A stretch of DNA of 64,000 nucleotides from Phaeobacter sp. A36a-5a (GCF_037911135.1 NZ_JBBLYU010000004.1:248001-312000), one strand, 5' to 3'. Positions 1 through 8,651 are shown, counted from the first letter of the stretch. A program made the numbers and translations. Notes: generated by a model not told the origin, from the sequence alone.

Positions 1-115
1 GCTGGCGCTTGGTGATGCGGTCGGGCACTTCGCGCCCGCCTATCCTGCGCTCAATGCCCCCGCCACGGCGGAGGAGATCTGGCGCGCGATGCGTCGCATC
101 GCGCCGGGGGCCTGA
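1..115 (+). CDS. xdhB: Xanthine dehydrogenase molybdopterin-binding subunit, C-terminal end (partial)
   Basis: Only the last 37 codons are present, read from base 2 to the TGA at 113-115. The tail contains HFAPAYPALNAPATAEE, which resembles the conserved C-terminus of the large molybdopterin-binding subunit of bacterial xanthine dehydrogenase, the cytoplasmic enzyme that oxidises hypoxanthine and xanthine to urate. The call leans on context: xdhC starts three bases after the stop, and a purine-type ABC transporter follows. Most of the gene lies upstream of the window, so catalytic residues cannot be checked. Confidence 0.75.
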   Translation, partial: LALGDAVGHFAPAYPALNAPATAEEIWRAMRRIAPGA

Positions 116-118
116 GCC

Positions 119-1078
119 ATGGGGTTTGATCTTCAGGATCTGCGCCGCAGGATCGGCGCCCATGGCACGGTGGTGCGGGTGGTGATTGCCGCCATCCGCG
201 GCTCTTCCCCGCGTGAGGTGGGCGCCGCCATGCTGGTCTGGGACGACGGCCAGTCCGGCACCATCGGCGGGGGCGCGCTGGAGCATGAGGCCGCCGAGGC
301 TGCCCGCCGCCAGTTGCAGGATGGCAAGACCCGTTTGCAGTCCATCCGCGCGCTTGGCCCGGATCTGGGGCAATGCTGCGGCGGCTCCGTCACCCTGTGG
401 AGCGAGATCTACCGCGCTGCCGATCTGGACCGGCTGGATGGCGATGTGATCCTGCGCGCCCTGTCCACCGAGCTGGGCGAGCCGGGCGAGCCACCCCTGG
501 GCCTGCGCCGCAAGCTGGCGCTGGCCCGCAGCCAGGGGCAGCGGCCCGACGCGCAGCTGGCCGACGGCTGGCTGCTGGAACCGGTCCATCGTGCCGAAAC
601 CCCGCTGTGGATCTGGGGGGCGGGCCATGTCGGCCGCGCTCTGGTTGATGTGCTGGCGCCGCTGCCGGATCTCGACATCACCTGGGTCGATACCGGCCCT
701 GACCGTTTTCCCGCCCGGATCCCGCCCTCAGTCACTATGGTTCCGGCGGCGGAACCTGCGGCACTGGTGCCGCATGCCCCTGAAAATGCACGGCATTTGG
801 TGCTTACCTATTCCCATGCGCTGGATCTGGCGCTATGCCACGCCTTATTGCTGCGCGGCTTTGCCTTTGCCGGGGTGATCGGATCTGCCACCAAATGGGC
901 ACGGTTCCGGTCGCGGCTGGCGGATCTTGGCCACCGGCCCGAGCAGATCGCCCGGCTCACCTGCCCGATCGGGGATCCCGGCCTTGGCAAACATCCGCAG
1001 ATGATTGCGGTCGGGGTCGCGGCAGAGCTCTTGCGGATGGGCGCAACAGACGAGTTGAAGAAGGACAGACGCGCGTGA
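119..1078 (+). CDS. xdhC: Xanthine dehydrogenase accessory protein XdhC
   Basis: This 319-residue protein belongs to the XdhC/CoxI family. In that family XdhC binds molybdenum cofactor, supports its sulfuration and hands it to XdhB; it is not a subunit of the finished enzyme. Visible hallmarks are the N-terminal GSSPREVGAAMLV segment, GTIGGGALEHEA, the paired cysteines in GQCCGGSV, and a C-terminal Rossmann segment beginning WIWGAGHVGRALV at about residue 160. The ATG is 3 bases after the xdhB stop and the gene overlaps the next start by 4 bases (GTGA), so it sits in one operon. Length is normal for the family. Confidence 0.93.
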   Translation: MGFDLQDLRRRIGAHGTVVRVVIAAIRGSSPREVGAAMLVWDDGQSGTIGGGALEHEAAEAARRQLQDGKTRLQSIRALGPDLGQCCGGSVTLWSEIYRAADLDRLDGDVILRALSTELGEPGEPPLGLRRKLALARSQGQRPDAQLADGWLLEPVHRAETPLWIWGAGHVGRALVDVLAPLPDLDITWVDTGPDRFPARIPPSVTMVPAAEPAALVPHAPENARHLVLTYSHALDLALCHALLLRGFAFAGVIGSATKWARFRSRLADLGHRPEQIARLTCPIGDPGLGKHPQMIAVGVAAELLRMGATDELKKDRRA

Positions 1079-2592
1079 CCCAACCTCTCCTGAGCCTGCA
1101 AGGTTTGACAAAGGCCTATCCTGGTGTTGTTGCCAACGATACGGTCTCCTTTGATATCGGCGCGGGAGAGGTTCATGCCCTGCTCGGCGAAAACGGCGCC
1201 GGGAAATCGACGCTGGTCAAGATGATCTACGGGCTGGTGAAACCGGACAGCGGTACCATGCTGCTGCGCGGCGCCCCCTATGCCCCGGCCGAGCCGCGAC
1301 AGGCACGGGCGGATGGCATCGCGATGGTGTTTCAGCATTTTTCGCTGTTTGACGCGCTGAACGTGGCGGAGAATATCGCCCTTGGCATGGAACAGCCGCC
1401 CGCCCTGCGCGATCTGGCCAGCCGCATCCGCGAGGTTTCGGAAACCTATGGCCTGCCGCTGGACCCCTATCGCACGGTGGGCGATCTCTCTGCCGGCGAA
1501 CGCCAGCGGGTGGAGATCATCCGCTGCCTGTTGCAGGACCCCAAGCTGCTGATCATGGATGAGCCGACCTCGGTTCTCACCCCGCAGGAGGTGGATATCC
1601 TGTTCCAGACCTTGCAGAAGCTGCGCTCCGAGGGCACCTCGATCCTGTATATTTCGCACAAGCTGGAAGAGATCCGCACGCTCTGTGATCACGCCACCAT
1701 CCTGCGGCTGGGCAAGAATGTCGGCGAATGTGTCCCCTCTGAAACCTCGGCCCGCGATATGGCCGAGCTGATGGTGGGCACCGCGCTGCAGACACCGGAG
1801 CGCGCGGGCCGCGATCTGGGCGATGTGGCGCTGGATATCACCGGCCTGTCGGTGCCTGCGCCCTCGGCCTTTGGCACGGCGCTGAAGAATGTGCATATGA
1901 CCGTCCGCAAGGGCGAAATCCTCGGCATTGGCGGGGTGGCGGGCAATGGCCAGGACGAGCTTCTGGGCGTGCTGTCCGGCGAAACCACCACCGCTGCCGA
2001 TGCGGTCAAGATGCATGGCGCGCCGGTCGGCCACCTTGGCCCTGTTGCGCGTCGTCGCCTGGGTATTCTGGCCGCGCCGGAGGAGCGTCTCGGCCATGCC
2101 GCCGCACCGGATATGAGCCTGACGGAAAATGCCATGCTGACCGCCGCCACCCGCGAAGGCCTGTCCAGCAACGGCTTTCTGAAATGGGGGCTGGCCAAGG
2201 AATTTGCCGAAAAGGTCATCAAGAATTTCGACGTGCGCACCCCCGGACCTGAAAACGCGGCGCGTTCGCTGTCGGGGGGCAATCTGCAGAAATTCGTCAT
2301 TGGCCGCGAGGTGCTGCAAAACCCGGAGGTTCTGGTGGTGAACCAGCCGACCTGGGGTGTGGATGCCGCCGCCGCCGCCGCGATCCGCCAGTCGCTGCTG
2401 GATCTGGCCGCCGGGGGCACTGCGGTAATCTGCATCAGCCAGGATCTGGATGAGCTGATGGAGATTGCCGACAGTTTTGCCGCCCTGAACGAAGGCCGCC
2501 TGAGCGCGCCGCGCCCCACAACCGGGCTGAGCGTCGATGAAATCGGCCTGATGATGGGGGGAGCACATGGGATGGAGGTCGCGCATGTCTAG
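1075..2592 (+). CDS. ABC transporter ATP-binding protein of a BMP-type nucleoside/purine importer
   Basis: I place the start at GTG 1075, which overlaps the xdhC stop; the frame is open further upstream but that part only mirrors xdhC. The 505-residue protein has two ATPase domains in tandem, as in sugar and nucleoside (YufO/RnsB-type) importers. Domain 1 is complete: Walker A GENGAGKST near residue 38, signature LSAGERQR, Walker B LLIMDEPTS. Domain 2 has the relaxed Walker A GVAGNGQDEL, signature LSGGNLQK and a Walker B region VVNQPTWGVD, with Asn-Gln replacing Asp-Glu; such a non-catalytic second domain is usual in this family. It should energise the two permeases downstream. Purine substrate is inferred from linkage to xdhBC. 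Confidence 0.92.
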   Translation: MTQPLLSLQGLTKAYPGVVANDTVSFDIGAGEVHALLGENGAGKSTLVKMIYGLVKPDSGTMLLRGAPYAPAEPRQARADGIAMVFQHFSLFDALNVAENIALGMEQPPALRDLASRIREVSETYGLPLDPYRTVGDLSAGERQRVEIIRCLLQDPKLLIMDEPTSVLTPQEVDILFQTLQKLRSEGTSILYISHKLEEIRTLCDHATILRLGKNVGECVPSETSARDMAELMVGTALQTPERAGRDLGDVALDITGLSVPAPSAFGTALKNVHMTVRKGEILGIGGVAGNGQDELLGVLSGETTTAADAVKMHGAPVGHLGPVARRRLGILAAPEERLGHAAAPDMSLTENAMLTAATREGLSSNGFLKWGLAKEFAEKVIKNFDVRTPGPENAARSLSGGNLQKFVIGREVLQNPEVLVVNQPTWGVDAAAAAAIRQSLLDLAAGGTAVICISQDLDELMEIADSFAALNEGRLSAPRPTTGLSVDEIGLMMGGAHGMEVAHV

Positions 2593-2712
2593 CCTCGCAG
2601 CCGGGCGTGCCCATCCCGGCCGCAGCGCGGGCTGCCGGGTCGGGAGTGTGAGTATTTTTGGAAAGATGACAGGCACGCAGGCACAGATCTGCGACCGGGG
2701 GGGACAACAACA
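2593..2712. other. Intra-operon gap with a dispersed repeat
   Basis: This 120-base gap between the ATPase and the first permease is long for an otherwise tightly packed operon. It holds one copy of the GAGTATTT-type dispersed repeat (listed separately). The run GGGGGGA just before the ATG at 2713 can serve as ribosome binding site. I see no gene in it. Confidence 0.6.
2649..2670 (+). repeat. Dispersed intergenic repeat, copy 1
   Basis: A 22-base element, TGAGTATTT followed by TTGGAAAGATGAC. Near-identical copies occur in reverse orientation at 6897-6920 and as an inverted pair at 15373-15435. All copies lie outside genes. Confidence 0.7.
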
Positions 2713-3795
2713 ATGATCCGGCTAGAAAAGAGACCACAGCCCTCGCGGGTCTGGTCGATGGCGACGCCGCTGGTGGCGGTGCTGGCGACCATGATCGCGG
2801 GCGGGCTTTTGTTTGCGGCCCTTGGCAAGAACCCGGTTGAGGCGATCCGCACCATTTTCTGGGATCCGCTGTTTGGCGAATTTGCTTTTTACTACCGCCC
2901 GCAGCTGTTGGTGAAGGGCGCGCCACTGGTGCTGATCGCCATCGGCCTGTCCTTGGGCTTTCGCGCGGGTATCTGGAACATCGGCGCCGAGGGCCAGTAT
3001 ATCATGGGCGCCATCTGTGGCGCCGGGGCTGGCCTTGCCCTTTACCCTACAGACTCGGCACTGATCTTTCCCTTGATGGTGGTGGCAGGCGCGCTGGGGG
3101 GCTGGGCCTGGGCGATGATCCCCGCAGTGCTGAAAACGCGCTTTGGCACCAATGAGATCCTGGTCTCGCTGATGCTGGTCTATGTGGCCGAGCAGTTTCT
3201 CGCCTCGGTCTCGCTGGGATTGCTGAAAAACCCCGAGGGCTTTGGCTTTCCCGGCTCGCGCAACCTGCAATCCTGGGACAGCGCCCATAACGCCGAGCTG
3301 ATCACGGGCACCGGCATGCACTGGGGTGTTGTGGCGGCGCTGATCGCGGTGATCTTTGCCTATGTGCTGCTCAACCGTCACATGCTGGGTTATCACATCC
3401 GCCTGACTGGCGAGGCGCCACGTGCCGCGCGTTTTGCGGGCGTGAACCCCACCCGGCTGGTGCTGTTCTGCCTTGGCACCTCTGGCGCGCTGGCGGGTCT
3501 TGCGGGGCTGTTTGAGGTCTCCGGTCCCTCTGGCCAGATCTCCATCGATTTCAACGTGGGCTACGGGTTTACCGCCATTATCGTTGCCTTCCTGGGCCGG
3601 TTGCACCCTGTCGGCATCCTGCTGGCGGGTGGTCTGATGGCGCTGACATATATCGGCGGCGATATCGCCCAGTCCAACATGGGCCTGCCTTCGGCGGCGA
3701 TCCAGGTGTTTCAGGGGATGCTGTTGTTCTTCCTTCTGGCGCTGGATCTCCTGACCAATTTCCGCATTGCGCTCAGCAAACCCGAGGTGGTGTGA
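2713..3795 (+). CDS. ABC transporter permease 1 (BMP-type nucleoside/purine importer)
   Basis: This 360-residue integral membrane protein belongs to the branched-chain amino acid/ribose-type permease superfamily used by BMP-family importers. About eight to ten hydrophobic segments are evident, for example around residues 15-38, 70-90, 105-130 and 265-345. The motif FRAGIWNIGAEGQYIMGAI near residue 80 matches the conserved NIGAEGQ segment of purine/nucleoside permeases (YufP/NupP type). It should pair with the next gene to form the transmembrane channel. The stop is one base before the start of permease 2. Confidence 0.92.
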   Translation: MIRLEKRPQPSRVWSMATPLVAVLATMIAGGLLFAALGKNPVEAIRTIFWDPLFGEFAFYYRPQLLVKGAPLVLIAIGLSLGFRAGIWNIGAEGQYIMGAICGAGAGLALYPTDSALIFPLMVVAGALGGWAWAMIPAVLKTRFGTNEILVSLMLVYVAEQFLASVSLGLLKNPEGFGFPGSRNLQSWDSAHNAELITGTGMHWGVVAALIAVIFAYVLLNRHMLGYHIRLTGEAPRAARFAGVNPTRLVLFCLGTSGALAGLAGLFEVSGPSGQISIDFNVGYGFTAIIVAFLGRLHPVGILLAGGLMALTYIGGDIAQSNMGLPSAAIQVFQGMLLFFLLALDLLTNFRIALSKPEVV

Positions 3796-3796
3796 C

Positions 3797-4717
3797 ATGG
3801 ATCTTTCTGCAATCAACCCGGTCCTGCTCATCGCCTCGCTGATGGTGGCGGCCACACCGATCCTGATCGCTGCCATTGGCGAACTGGTGGTGGAGAAATC
3901 AGGCGTTCTGAACCTTGGCGTCGAAGGCATGATGATCACCGGCGCCATCGCAGGCTTTGCCACCGCGGTGGAGACCGGCTCGCCCCTGATCGGGTTCCTT
4001 GCCGCCGCTGTTGCCGGGGCAGCGCTGTCGGTTCTGTTTGGCTTTCTGACCCTTGTGGCGCAGGCCAATCAGGTGGCCTCCGGTCTGGCGCTGACGCTGT
4101 TCGGCCTCGGCCTGTCGGCGCTGATGGGGCAATCCTACGTCGGTGTGAAACCGCCACAGATGAGCGACATCCACATCCCCGTCCTGAGCGACCTGCCGGT
4201 GATTGGCCCGATCCTCTTTGGCCATGACATCATCCTCTATTTCGGCATCGCGCTGACCGCCGCAGTCTGGGCGCTGCTGAAATTCTCTCGCGCCGGACTG
4301 GTGCTGCGTGCGGTGGGGGAAAACCACGATGCTGCCCATGCGCTGGGGTATAAGGTGATCCGCATCCGCCTGATGGCGATCATGTTCGGTGGCGCCTGTG
4401 CCGGTATCGGCGGGGCCTACATCAGCCTTATCCGGGTGCCGCAATGGACCGAAGGCATGACCGCGGGCGTGGGCTGGATTGCGCTGGCGCTGGTGGTCTT
4501 TGCCAGCTGGAAACCCTGGCGCGCACTCCTTGGTGCCTATCTTTTTGGCGGCGTCACCGTGGTGCAGCTCAATCTGCAAGCGGCAGGCGTTGCCATCCCG
4601 GTGGAGTATCTGGCAATGTCGCCCTACGTGATCACAATTATCGTGCTTGTCATTCTTTCGGCGGACAAAAGCAGCGCACCTGCCGCCCTTGGCCGCAACT
4701 TCCACGCCTCCCGCTGA
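3797..4717 (+). CDS. ABC transporter permease 2 (BMP-type nucleoside/purine importer)
   Basis: I start this gene at ATG 3797, immediately after the permease 1 stop, giving 306 residues. It carries the paralogous motif KSGVLNLGVEGMMITGA near residue 36, the counterpart of NIGAEG in permease 1; two such unequal permeases are typical of BMP-type nucleoside/purine importers (YufP/YufQ, NupP/NupQ). Roughly eight hydrophobic segments follow, and the C-terminus is a short basic tail. The heterodimer would move the ligand delivered by the BMP protein into the cytoplasm. Confidence 0.92.
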   Translation: MDLSAINPVLLIASLMVAATPILIAAIGELVVEKSGVLNLGVEGMMITGAIAGFATAVETGSPLIGFLAAAVAGAALSVLFGFLTLVAQANQVASGLALTLFGLGLSALMGQSYVGVKPPQMSDIHIPVLSDLPVIGPILFGHDIILYFGIALTAAVWALLKFSRAGLVLRAVGENHDAAHALGYKVIRIRLMAIMFGGACAGIGGAYISLIRVPQWTEGMTAGVGWIALALVVFASWKPWRALLGAYLFGGVTVVQLNLQAAGVAIPVEYLAMSPYVITIIVLVILSADKSSAPAALGRNFHASR

Positions 4718-4733
4718 CGGGGGGCTTTTCACT

Positions 4734-4749
4734 GCCCCGCTGTCGGGGC
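4734..4749 (+). promoter_or_regulatory. Hairpin ahead of the binding-protein gene
   Basis: GCCCCG, a 4-base loop and CGGGGC form a perfect 6-bp stem between permease 2 and the binding-protein gene. There is no T-run after it, so it is more likely an mRNA-stabilising or processing element that raises binding-protein expression than a terminator. This role is inferred. Confidence 0.35.
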
Positions 4750-4775
4750 CAATAGATGCAACTGGGGAGAACCTG

Positions 4776-5852
4776 ATGAAACTGACCAACCTTCTGACCA
4801 GCGCCGCCGTGGCGCTTGGCCTGGCCACCGGTGCGGCCTTGGCCGAGGACAAGACCAAAGTGGGCTTTGTCTATGTCGGCCCTGTCGGTGACGGTGGCTG
4901 GACCTATGAACACGATCAGGGCCGCAAGGCCGTGGTTGCGGAATTCGGCGACAAGGTCGAAACCGTCTATGTCGAGAACGTCGCAGAAGGCCCCGATGCC
5001 GAGCGCGTGATGACCCAGATGGCGCTGGAAGGTGCGGATCTCATCTTCACCACCTCCTTTGGCTACATGGATCCCACCATCAACGTCGCCAAGAAATTCC
5101 CGAACGTGAAGTTCGAGCACGCCACCGGCTACAAGCGCGCCGACAACGTCTCGACCTACTCCGCCCGCTTCTACGAGGGGCGCGCGGTTCAGGGCCACAT
5201 TGCCGGCCATATGACGGAGTCGAACATCATCGGCTACATCGGCTCCTACCCGATCCCCGAAGTGATCCGCGGCATCAACTCGGCCTATCTGCACGCCAAG
5301 AAGGTGAACCCTGACGTCCAGTTCAAGATCGTCTGGGCCTTCACCTGGTTTGATCCCGCAAAAGAGGCTGATGCCGCCAAGGTGCTGATCGAACAGGGGG
5401 CTGACGTGATCCTGCAGCACACCGATTCCACCGCACCGCAGGCCGCCGCACAGGCCGCAGGCAATGTGATCACCTTTGGTCAGGCGTCTGATATGGCCGA
5501 ATACGGGCCCAAGCCGCGCGTCTCCTCGATCATCGACAATTGGGCACCCTATTACATCGCCCGCACCAAGGCCGTGATCGACGGCACCTGGACAAGCAGC
5601 GACACCTGGGACGGTATTGGCGCCGGCATGGTTGGCATCGGTGAAATCTCCGATGCGGTTCCCGCTGATGTGAAAGCCTCCGCACTGGAGCTGAAAGCCG
5701 CGCTGGCCGATGGCTCCTACCACGCCTTCACCGGCCCGATCAAAAAGCAGGACGGCTCCGACTGGCTGGCCGAAGGCGAGACCGCCGATGACGGCACCCT
5801 GGCCGGCATGAACTTCTACGTCGAAGGCCTGGAAGGCGACATTCCGCAATAA
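4776..5852 (+). CDS. BMP family ABC transporter substrate-binding protein (purine/nucleoside)
   Basis: The start is ATG 4776, preceded by GGGGAGA at good spacing. The 358-residue product begins with a Sec signal peptide (MKLTNLL...ATGAALA) with likely cleavage before EDKTKVG, and has no lipobox, so it should be a soluble periplasmic binding protein. The mature N-terminus KVGFVYVGPVGDGGWTYEH and the later TTSFGYMDP are typical of the basic membrane protein (BMP/Med/PnrA) family, which binds nucleosides or purines. It is last in the xdhBC-transporter operon, and a strong terminator follows. Substrate is inferred from linkage, not from binding residues. Confidence 0.92.
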   Translation: MKLTNLLTSAAVALGLATGAALAEDKTKVGFVYVGPVGDGGWTYEHDQGRKAVVAEFGDKVETVYVENVAEGPDAERVMTQMALEGADLIFTTSFGYMDPTINVAKKFPNVKFEHATGYKRADNVSTYSARFYEGRAVQGHIAGHMTESNIIGYIGSYPIPEVIRGINSAYLHAKKVNPDVQFKIVWAFTWFDPAKEADAAKVLIEQGADVILQHTDSTAPQAAAQAAGNVITFGQASDMAEYGPKPRVSSIIDNWAPYYIARTKAVIDGTWTSSDTWDGIGAGMVGIGEISDAVPADVKASALELKAALADGSYHAFTGPIKKQDGSDWLAEGETADDGTLAGMNFYVEGLEGDIPQ

Positions 5853-5883
5853 GCGGCCACCGCCTTCAGATGACCCGCAGCAG

Positions 5884-5912
5884 AAAGGCCCGCCAGTCCG
5901 GCGGGCCTTTTT
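5884..5912 (+). terminator. Rho-independent terminator after the purine operon
   Basis: AAAGGCCCGCC, loop AGTCC, GGCGGGCCTTT: a perfect 11-bp stem followed by TT. It lies between convergent genes and could act in both directions. Confidence 0.88.
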
Positions 5913-5964
5913 CATAGCGGCCGTCGCTGTTCCTCTCGCGCGACCGCAGGGCAAATGCCGCCGT

Positions 5965-6276
5965 CTAGATGCTGCCCGCCGTTTCAATGACAAGCGCCCG
6001 CACCGGCCCGTCGGGATGCGCCACATGTTCATCGCCGCTCTCGGCATGAAAGATGTCACCCGGCAGCAGGCGCAGGATACGCTCGGCCCCGTCGATGCGA
6101 ACATGCATGTCGACCTCACCGTCCAGCACGACAAAGACCTCAGGGCCATCGTTGACATGCCATTTATACGGCGCGTCGGTCCAATGCAGCCGCACGGTTG
6201 CATCGCTTATGCGTTCGATATCCAGCGCGTCCCAGGCCTTTTCGCCCGTAAACGCCGTTGCGGTGATCTTCTTCAT
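5965..6276 (-). CDS. Small cupin-domain protein
   Basis: This 103-residue protein is a single cupin barrel. The core reads WHVNDGPEVFVVLDGEVDMHV and then LLPGDIFHAESGDEHVAH, matching cupin motifs 1 and 2, but motif 1 has one histidine instead of the usual HxH pair and motif 2 keeps a histidine, so metal binding may be altered. No enzyme activity can be assigned. The gene is divergent from an Lrp-type regulator whose start is about 118 bases away, so local regulation is likely. It converges on the purine operon across the terminator at 5884. Confidence 0.82.
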   Translation of the reverse strand: MKKITATAFTGEKAWDALDIERISDATVRLHWTDAPYKWHVNDGPEVFVVLDGEVDMHVRIDGAERILRLLPGDIFHAESGDEHVAHPDGPVRALVIETAGSI

Positions 6277-6297
6277 GCCCTACCCCCGGCTGCTGTG

Positions 6298-6318
6298 GTT
6301 GATGTGGTTCATCTCAAC
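6298..6318. promoter_or_regulatory. Imperfect inverted repeat, candidate Lrp-family operator
   Basis: GTTGATG, TGGTT, CATCTCAAC forms an imperfect dyad in the divergent region between the cupin gene and the Lrp-type regulator. It is a plausible autoregulatory site; that is inference. Confidence 0.35.
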
Positions 6319-6394
6319 TGCGATGTTACGGCTGCGGCAACGGATCGGATACTTGCGGTCCGACGTGATCAGCCTGCCAATCGGGGAATTCAAC

Positions 6395-6811
6395 GTGGAT
6401 CGGACGGACAAACGGATATTGGCGGTTCTGGAACGGAACGCCCGCACCAGCGCTGCCGAAATCGGGCGCCAGATCGGCCTGTCCCGGACCGCGGTTCAGG
6501 ACAGGCTGTCGAAGCTTGAGACACGTGGCGTGATCAGCGGATATCGGGTTCAGCTATCGGAGCCTCAGGACGACCTGATCCGGGCGGTCCTCTTCGTCAG
6601 AATTGCGGTCCGCCCATGCACCGATGCGCTGACCTGGATGGCCTCGCTCGAGGGCGTGCAGGAGGTGCTGTCTCTGTCCGGTGAGATCGACGCCATCGTC
6701 AGATGTGCCGTGCCGGATGTCGCCGCGCTGACGGCGCTCAATGACAGGATCGGGGCCAGCGACTGGATTGCCGGTTCGAATTCGAACGTGGTGCTGCGCA
6801 CCCTCCGATAA
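6395..6811 (+). CDS. Lrp/AsnC family transcriptional regulator
   Basis: I choose GTG 6395, with GGGGA about 7 bases upstream; another in-frame GTG lies at 6365 without a better ribosome binding site. The 138-residue product begins VDRTDKRILAVLERNARTS and has a winged helix-turn-helix (AAEIGRQIGLSRTAVQDRLSKLE, shown in part) followed by an effector (RAM) domain from about residue 65. Length is slightly below the usual 150. It is divergent from the cupin gene and probably controls it and itself. The inducer is unknown. Confidence 0.85.
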   Translation: MDRTDKRILAVLERNARTSAAEIGRQIGLSRTAVQDRLSKLETRGVISGYRVQLSEPQDDLIRAVLFVRIAVRPCTDALTWMASLEGVQEVLSLSGEIDAIVRCAVPDVAALTALNDRIGASDWIAGSNSNVVLRTLR

Positions 6812-6896
6812 CCCCGCGCAGATGCCGGCCGCAGATCTCGGGTCCGCTCCCGCGTCCGTTCATGGGCCGAACCTCAAAGCGCGCGCGGCCCTGCCC

Positions 6897-6920
6897 GTCA
6901 TCTTTCCATAAATACTCAAA
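6897..6920 (-). repeat. Dispersed intergenic repeat, copy 2
   Basis: Reverse-orientation copy of the element at 2649-2670: GTCATCTTTCC, then ATAAATACTCAAA. It lies between two convergent genes (stops at 6811 and 6945). Confidence 0.7.
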
Positions 6921-6944
6921 CCGCACCGGCAGCGGCGCTGCCCC

Positions 6945-7556
6945 TCAGTCGCGGCGGAACACCCGCAGCGCCAGGAGCACGCGGGAGGTGGCGGTCACCA
7001 GACAGAGCGCGCCAAACACCCAGGCCATCGGTGCAAACCACGCAGGCAGCAGGCACAAGAGCACGAAAAAACCGATCGTCTCCGCCCCCTCCAGCAGACC
7101 GCCGGTGAAATAAAGCGTTTTGACCCCGCGCGCCGTGCTTGTCATCTTGTGTTTCTCCGCCAGCACCGCATAGCCGAGGAAACTGGTGCCATTCACATAG
7201 AAGGTCATCAGCAAGAACGCCCCGGCCACGCCATTCTGCACAGGATCCGCCAGCACAAAAGCAAGGGGGACCGCACCGTAGAACAGGAAATCGCAGGTGA
7301 TATCGAGATAGCCGCCAAAATCGCTTGGCTCGCTGGCGCGTGCCACCGCGCCGTCCAGACCATCGGCCAGCCGCGACAGAAGCAGCGGCAGCAGCGCCAG
7401 CGCAAAGAGCGAACAGGCGATCATCCCGGCCGCCAGCAGCCCCAGCGCCAGCCCAAGAAGCGTCACCTGATTGGCACTGATGCCCGCGCGCGCGATGACC
7501 TGCCCCTGGGCATTCAGCATCGGGTCGATCAGCGGGCGAATTTTTGAATCGAACAT
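6945..7556 (-). CDS. CDP-alcohol phosphatidyltransferase family membrane protein
   Basis: I start at the ATG ending at 7556 (MFDSKIRPLIDPMLN); the frame is open upstream but without family features. The 203-residue protein carries the complete catalytic signature D-x2-D-G-x2-A-R-x7-G-x3-D-x3-D (DGLDGAVAR ... GGYLDITCD) at about residues 65-85, with several hydrophobic helices before and after it. Such enzymes transfer a phosphatidyl group from CDP-diacylglycerol to an alcohol at the inner membrane face. The acceptor (glycerol phosphate, inositol phosphate or other) cannot be told from the sequence. It is divergent from the aldo/keto reductase operon. Confidence 0.88.
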   Translation of the reverse strand: MFDSKIRPLIDPMLNAQGQVIARAGISANQVTLLGLALGLLAAGMIACSLFALALLPLLLSRLADGLDGAVARASEPSDFGGYLDITCDFLFYGAVPLAFVLADPVQNGVAGAFLLMTFYVNGTSFLGYAVLAEKHKMTSTARGVKTLYFTGGLLEGAETIGFFVLLCLLPAWFAPMAWVFGALCLVTATSRVLLALRVFRRD

Positions 7557-7697
7557 ACTCTCCCCTACCCTGCGCACCGGGGCTTTGCCACTCACGATTA
7601 TGATAGGGCAGAGCCGGTGTCTCGCGCAGATCTCTTTATGCCCCGCGCCGATATTTTGCGCTTTTGATTGCCGCAGATGCGTGCCACCCTCCGCCGC

Positions 7698-8651
7698 ATG
7701 AGCACCGAACTGATCAGCCTCGACGGCACCCCCGCAAGCCCCCTTGCCTTTGGCACCATGCAATTTGGCGGCCGCGCCGATGCTGCCCAGTCGGCCGAAA
7801 TGTACCAGGCCTGCCGCGCTGCGGGGGTGACCCATTTCGACACCGCCTGGGTCTATACCGAGGGCCGTAGCGAGGCGCTGCTGGGCCAGCTGATCCGGGA
7901 AGACCGTGACAGCCTGCTGATCGCCACCAAGGTCGCCTATACCGGCGGCGCAGGCCCTGACAATATCCGGCGCCAGCTCGATCAGTCGCGCGCGCGTCTG
8001 GGGCAGGACATGGTCGATATCCTCTACCTGCACCGCTACGACGAAGAGACGGACCTGCGCGAGACCCTTGCCTGTCTCGCCGAGCTGCGCGACGCCGGGC
8101 AGATCCGCTATCTGGGGCTGTCGAACTTTGCCGCCTGGCAGGTGATGAAGGCGATCATGATCGGGCAGGAATTCGACCTGAGGCCCGCCATCCTGCAACC
8201 GATGTATTCGCTGCTGAAGCGTCAGGTCGAGGTGGAGATCCTGCCGATGTGCGCTGATCAGGGCCTGCATGTGGCCCCCTATTCGCCCCTGGGCGGCGGG
8301 ATGCTGACGGGCAAATACAGCAGTGCCCAGCAGGCGGGCCACAGCCGGGGGCGGCTGGACGAGGATCCGCGTTACGCCGAACGCTATGGTCAGCCCTGGA
8401 TGCAGGAGAGCGCCCGTGCCCTGGCCGATCTTGCCGCCGAACTGGAGGTTGATCCGGCCAGCCTCGCCGTGGCCTGGGCCGCCGCCTATGGGCGCAATGT
8501 GACCCCCATTATCTCGGCCCGGTCACTCGCACAGCTGCGCCCGTCGCTGGCGGCGCTGGAGATCGAGATGACGCCGGACCTCTACGCCCGCATGTCGGCG
8601 CTGTCACCGCGTCCGGCGCCCGCAACAGACCGGCTGGAGGAACAGCAATGA
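7698..8651 (+). CDS. Aldo/keto reductase
   Basis: I take ATG 7698 (MSTELISLDGTPASPL) as the start; ATG 7677 and TTG 7668 are in frame and no start has a clear ribosome binding site. The 317-residue TIM-barrel oxidoreductase shows THFDTAWVYTEGRSE with the catalytic Asp and Tyr, LIATKVAY with the Lys, and DILYLHRYD with the His. The C-terminal part contains NVTPIISARS for NADP binding. It is the first gene of a three-gene operon and overlaps the FAD oxidoreductase by ATGA. Substrate is unknown; reduction of a carbonyl with NADPH is the family reaction. Confidence 0.9.
   Translation: MSTELISLDGTPASPLAFGTMQFGGRADAAQSAEMYQACRAAGVTHFDTAWVYTEGRSEALLGQLIREDRDSLLIATKVAYTGGAGPDNIRRQLDQSRARLGQDMVDILYLHRYDEETDLRETLACLAELRDAGQIRYLGLSNFAAWQVMKAIMIGQEFDLRPAILQPMYSLLKRQVEVEILPMCADQGLHVAPYSPLGGGMLTGKYSSAQQAGHSRGRLDEDPRYAERYGQPWMQESARALADLAAELEVDPASLAVAWAAAYGRNVTPIISARSLAQLRPSLAALEIEMTPDLYARMSALSPRPAPATDRLEEQQ

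Noticed and set aside
808-2676. Long minus-strand open frame (about 620 codons) opposite the purine ATPase gene
   Set aside because: It is antisense to a gene with clear ABC motifs; its translation is low-complexity His/Gly/Gln/Arg-rich, as expected from high-GC antisense sequence.
2722-4068. Minus-strand open frame opposite the two purine permeases
   Set aside because: No family features and antisense to well-supported permease genes.
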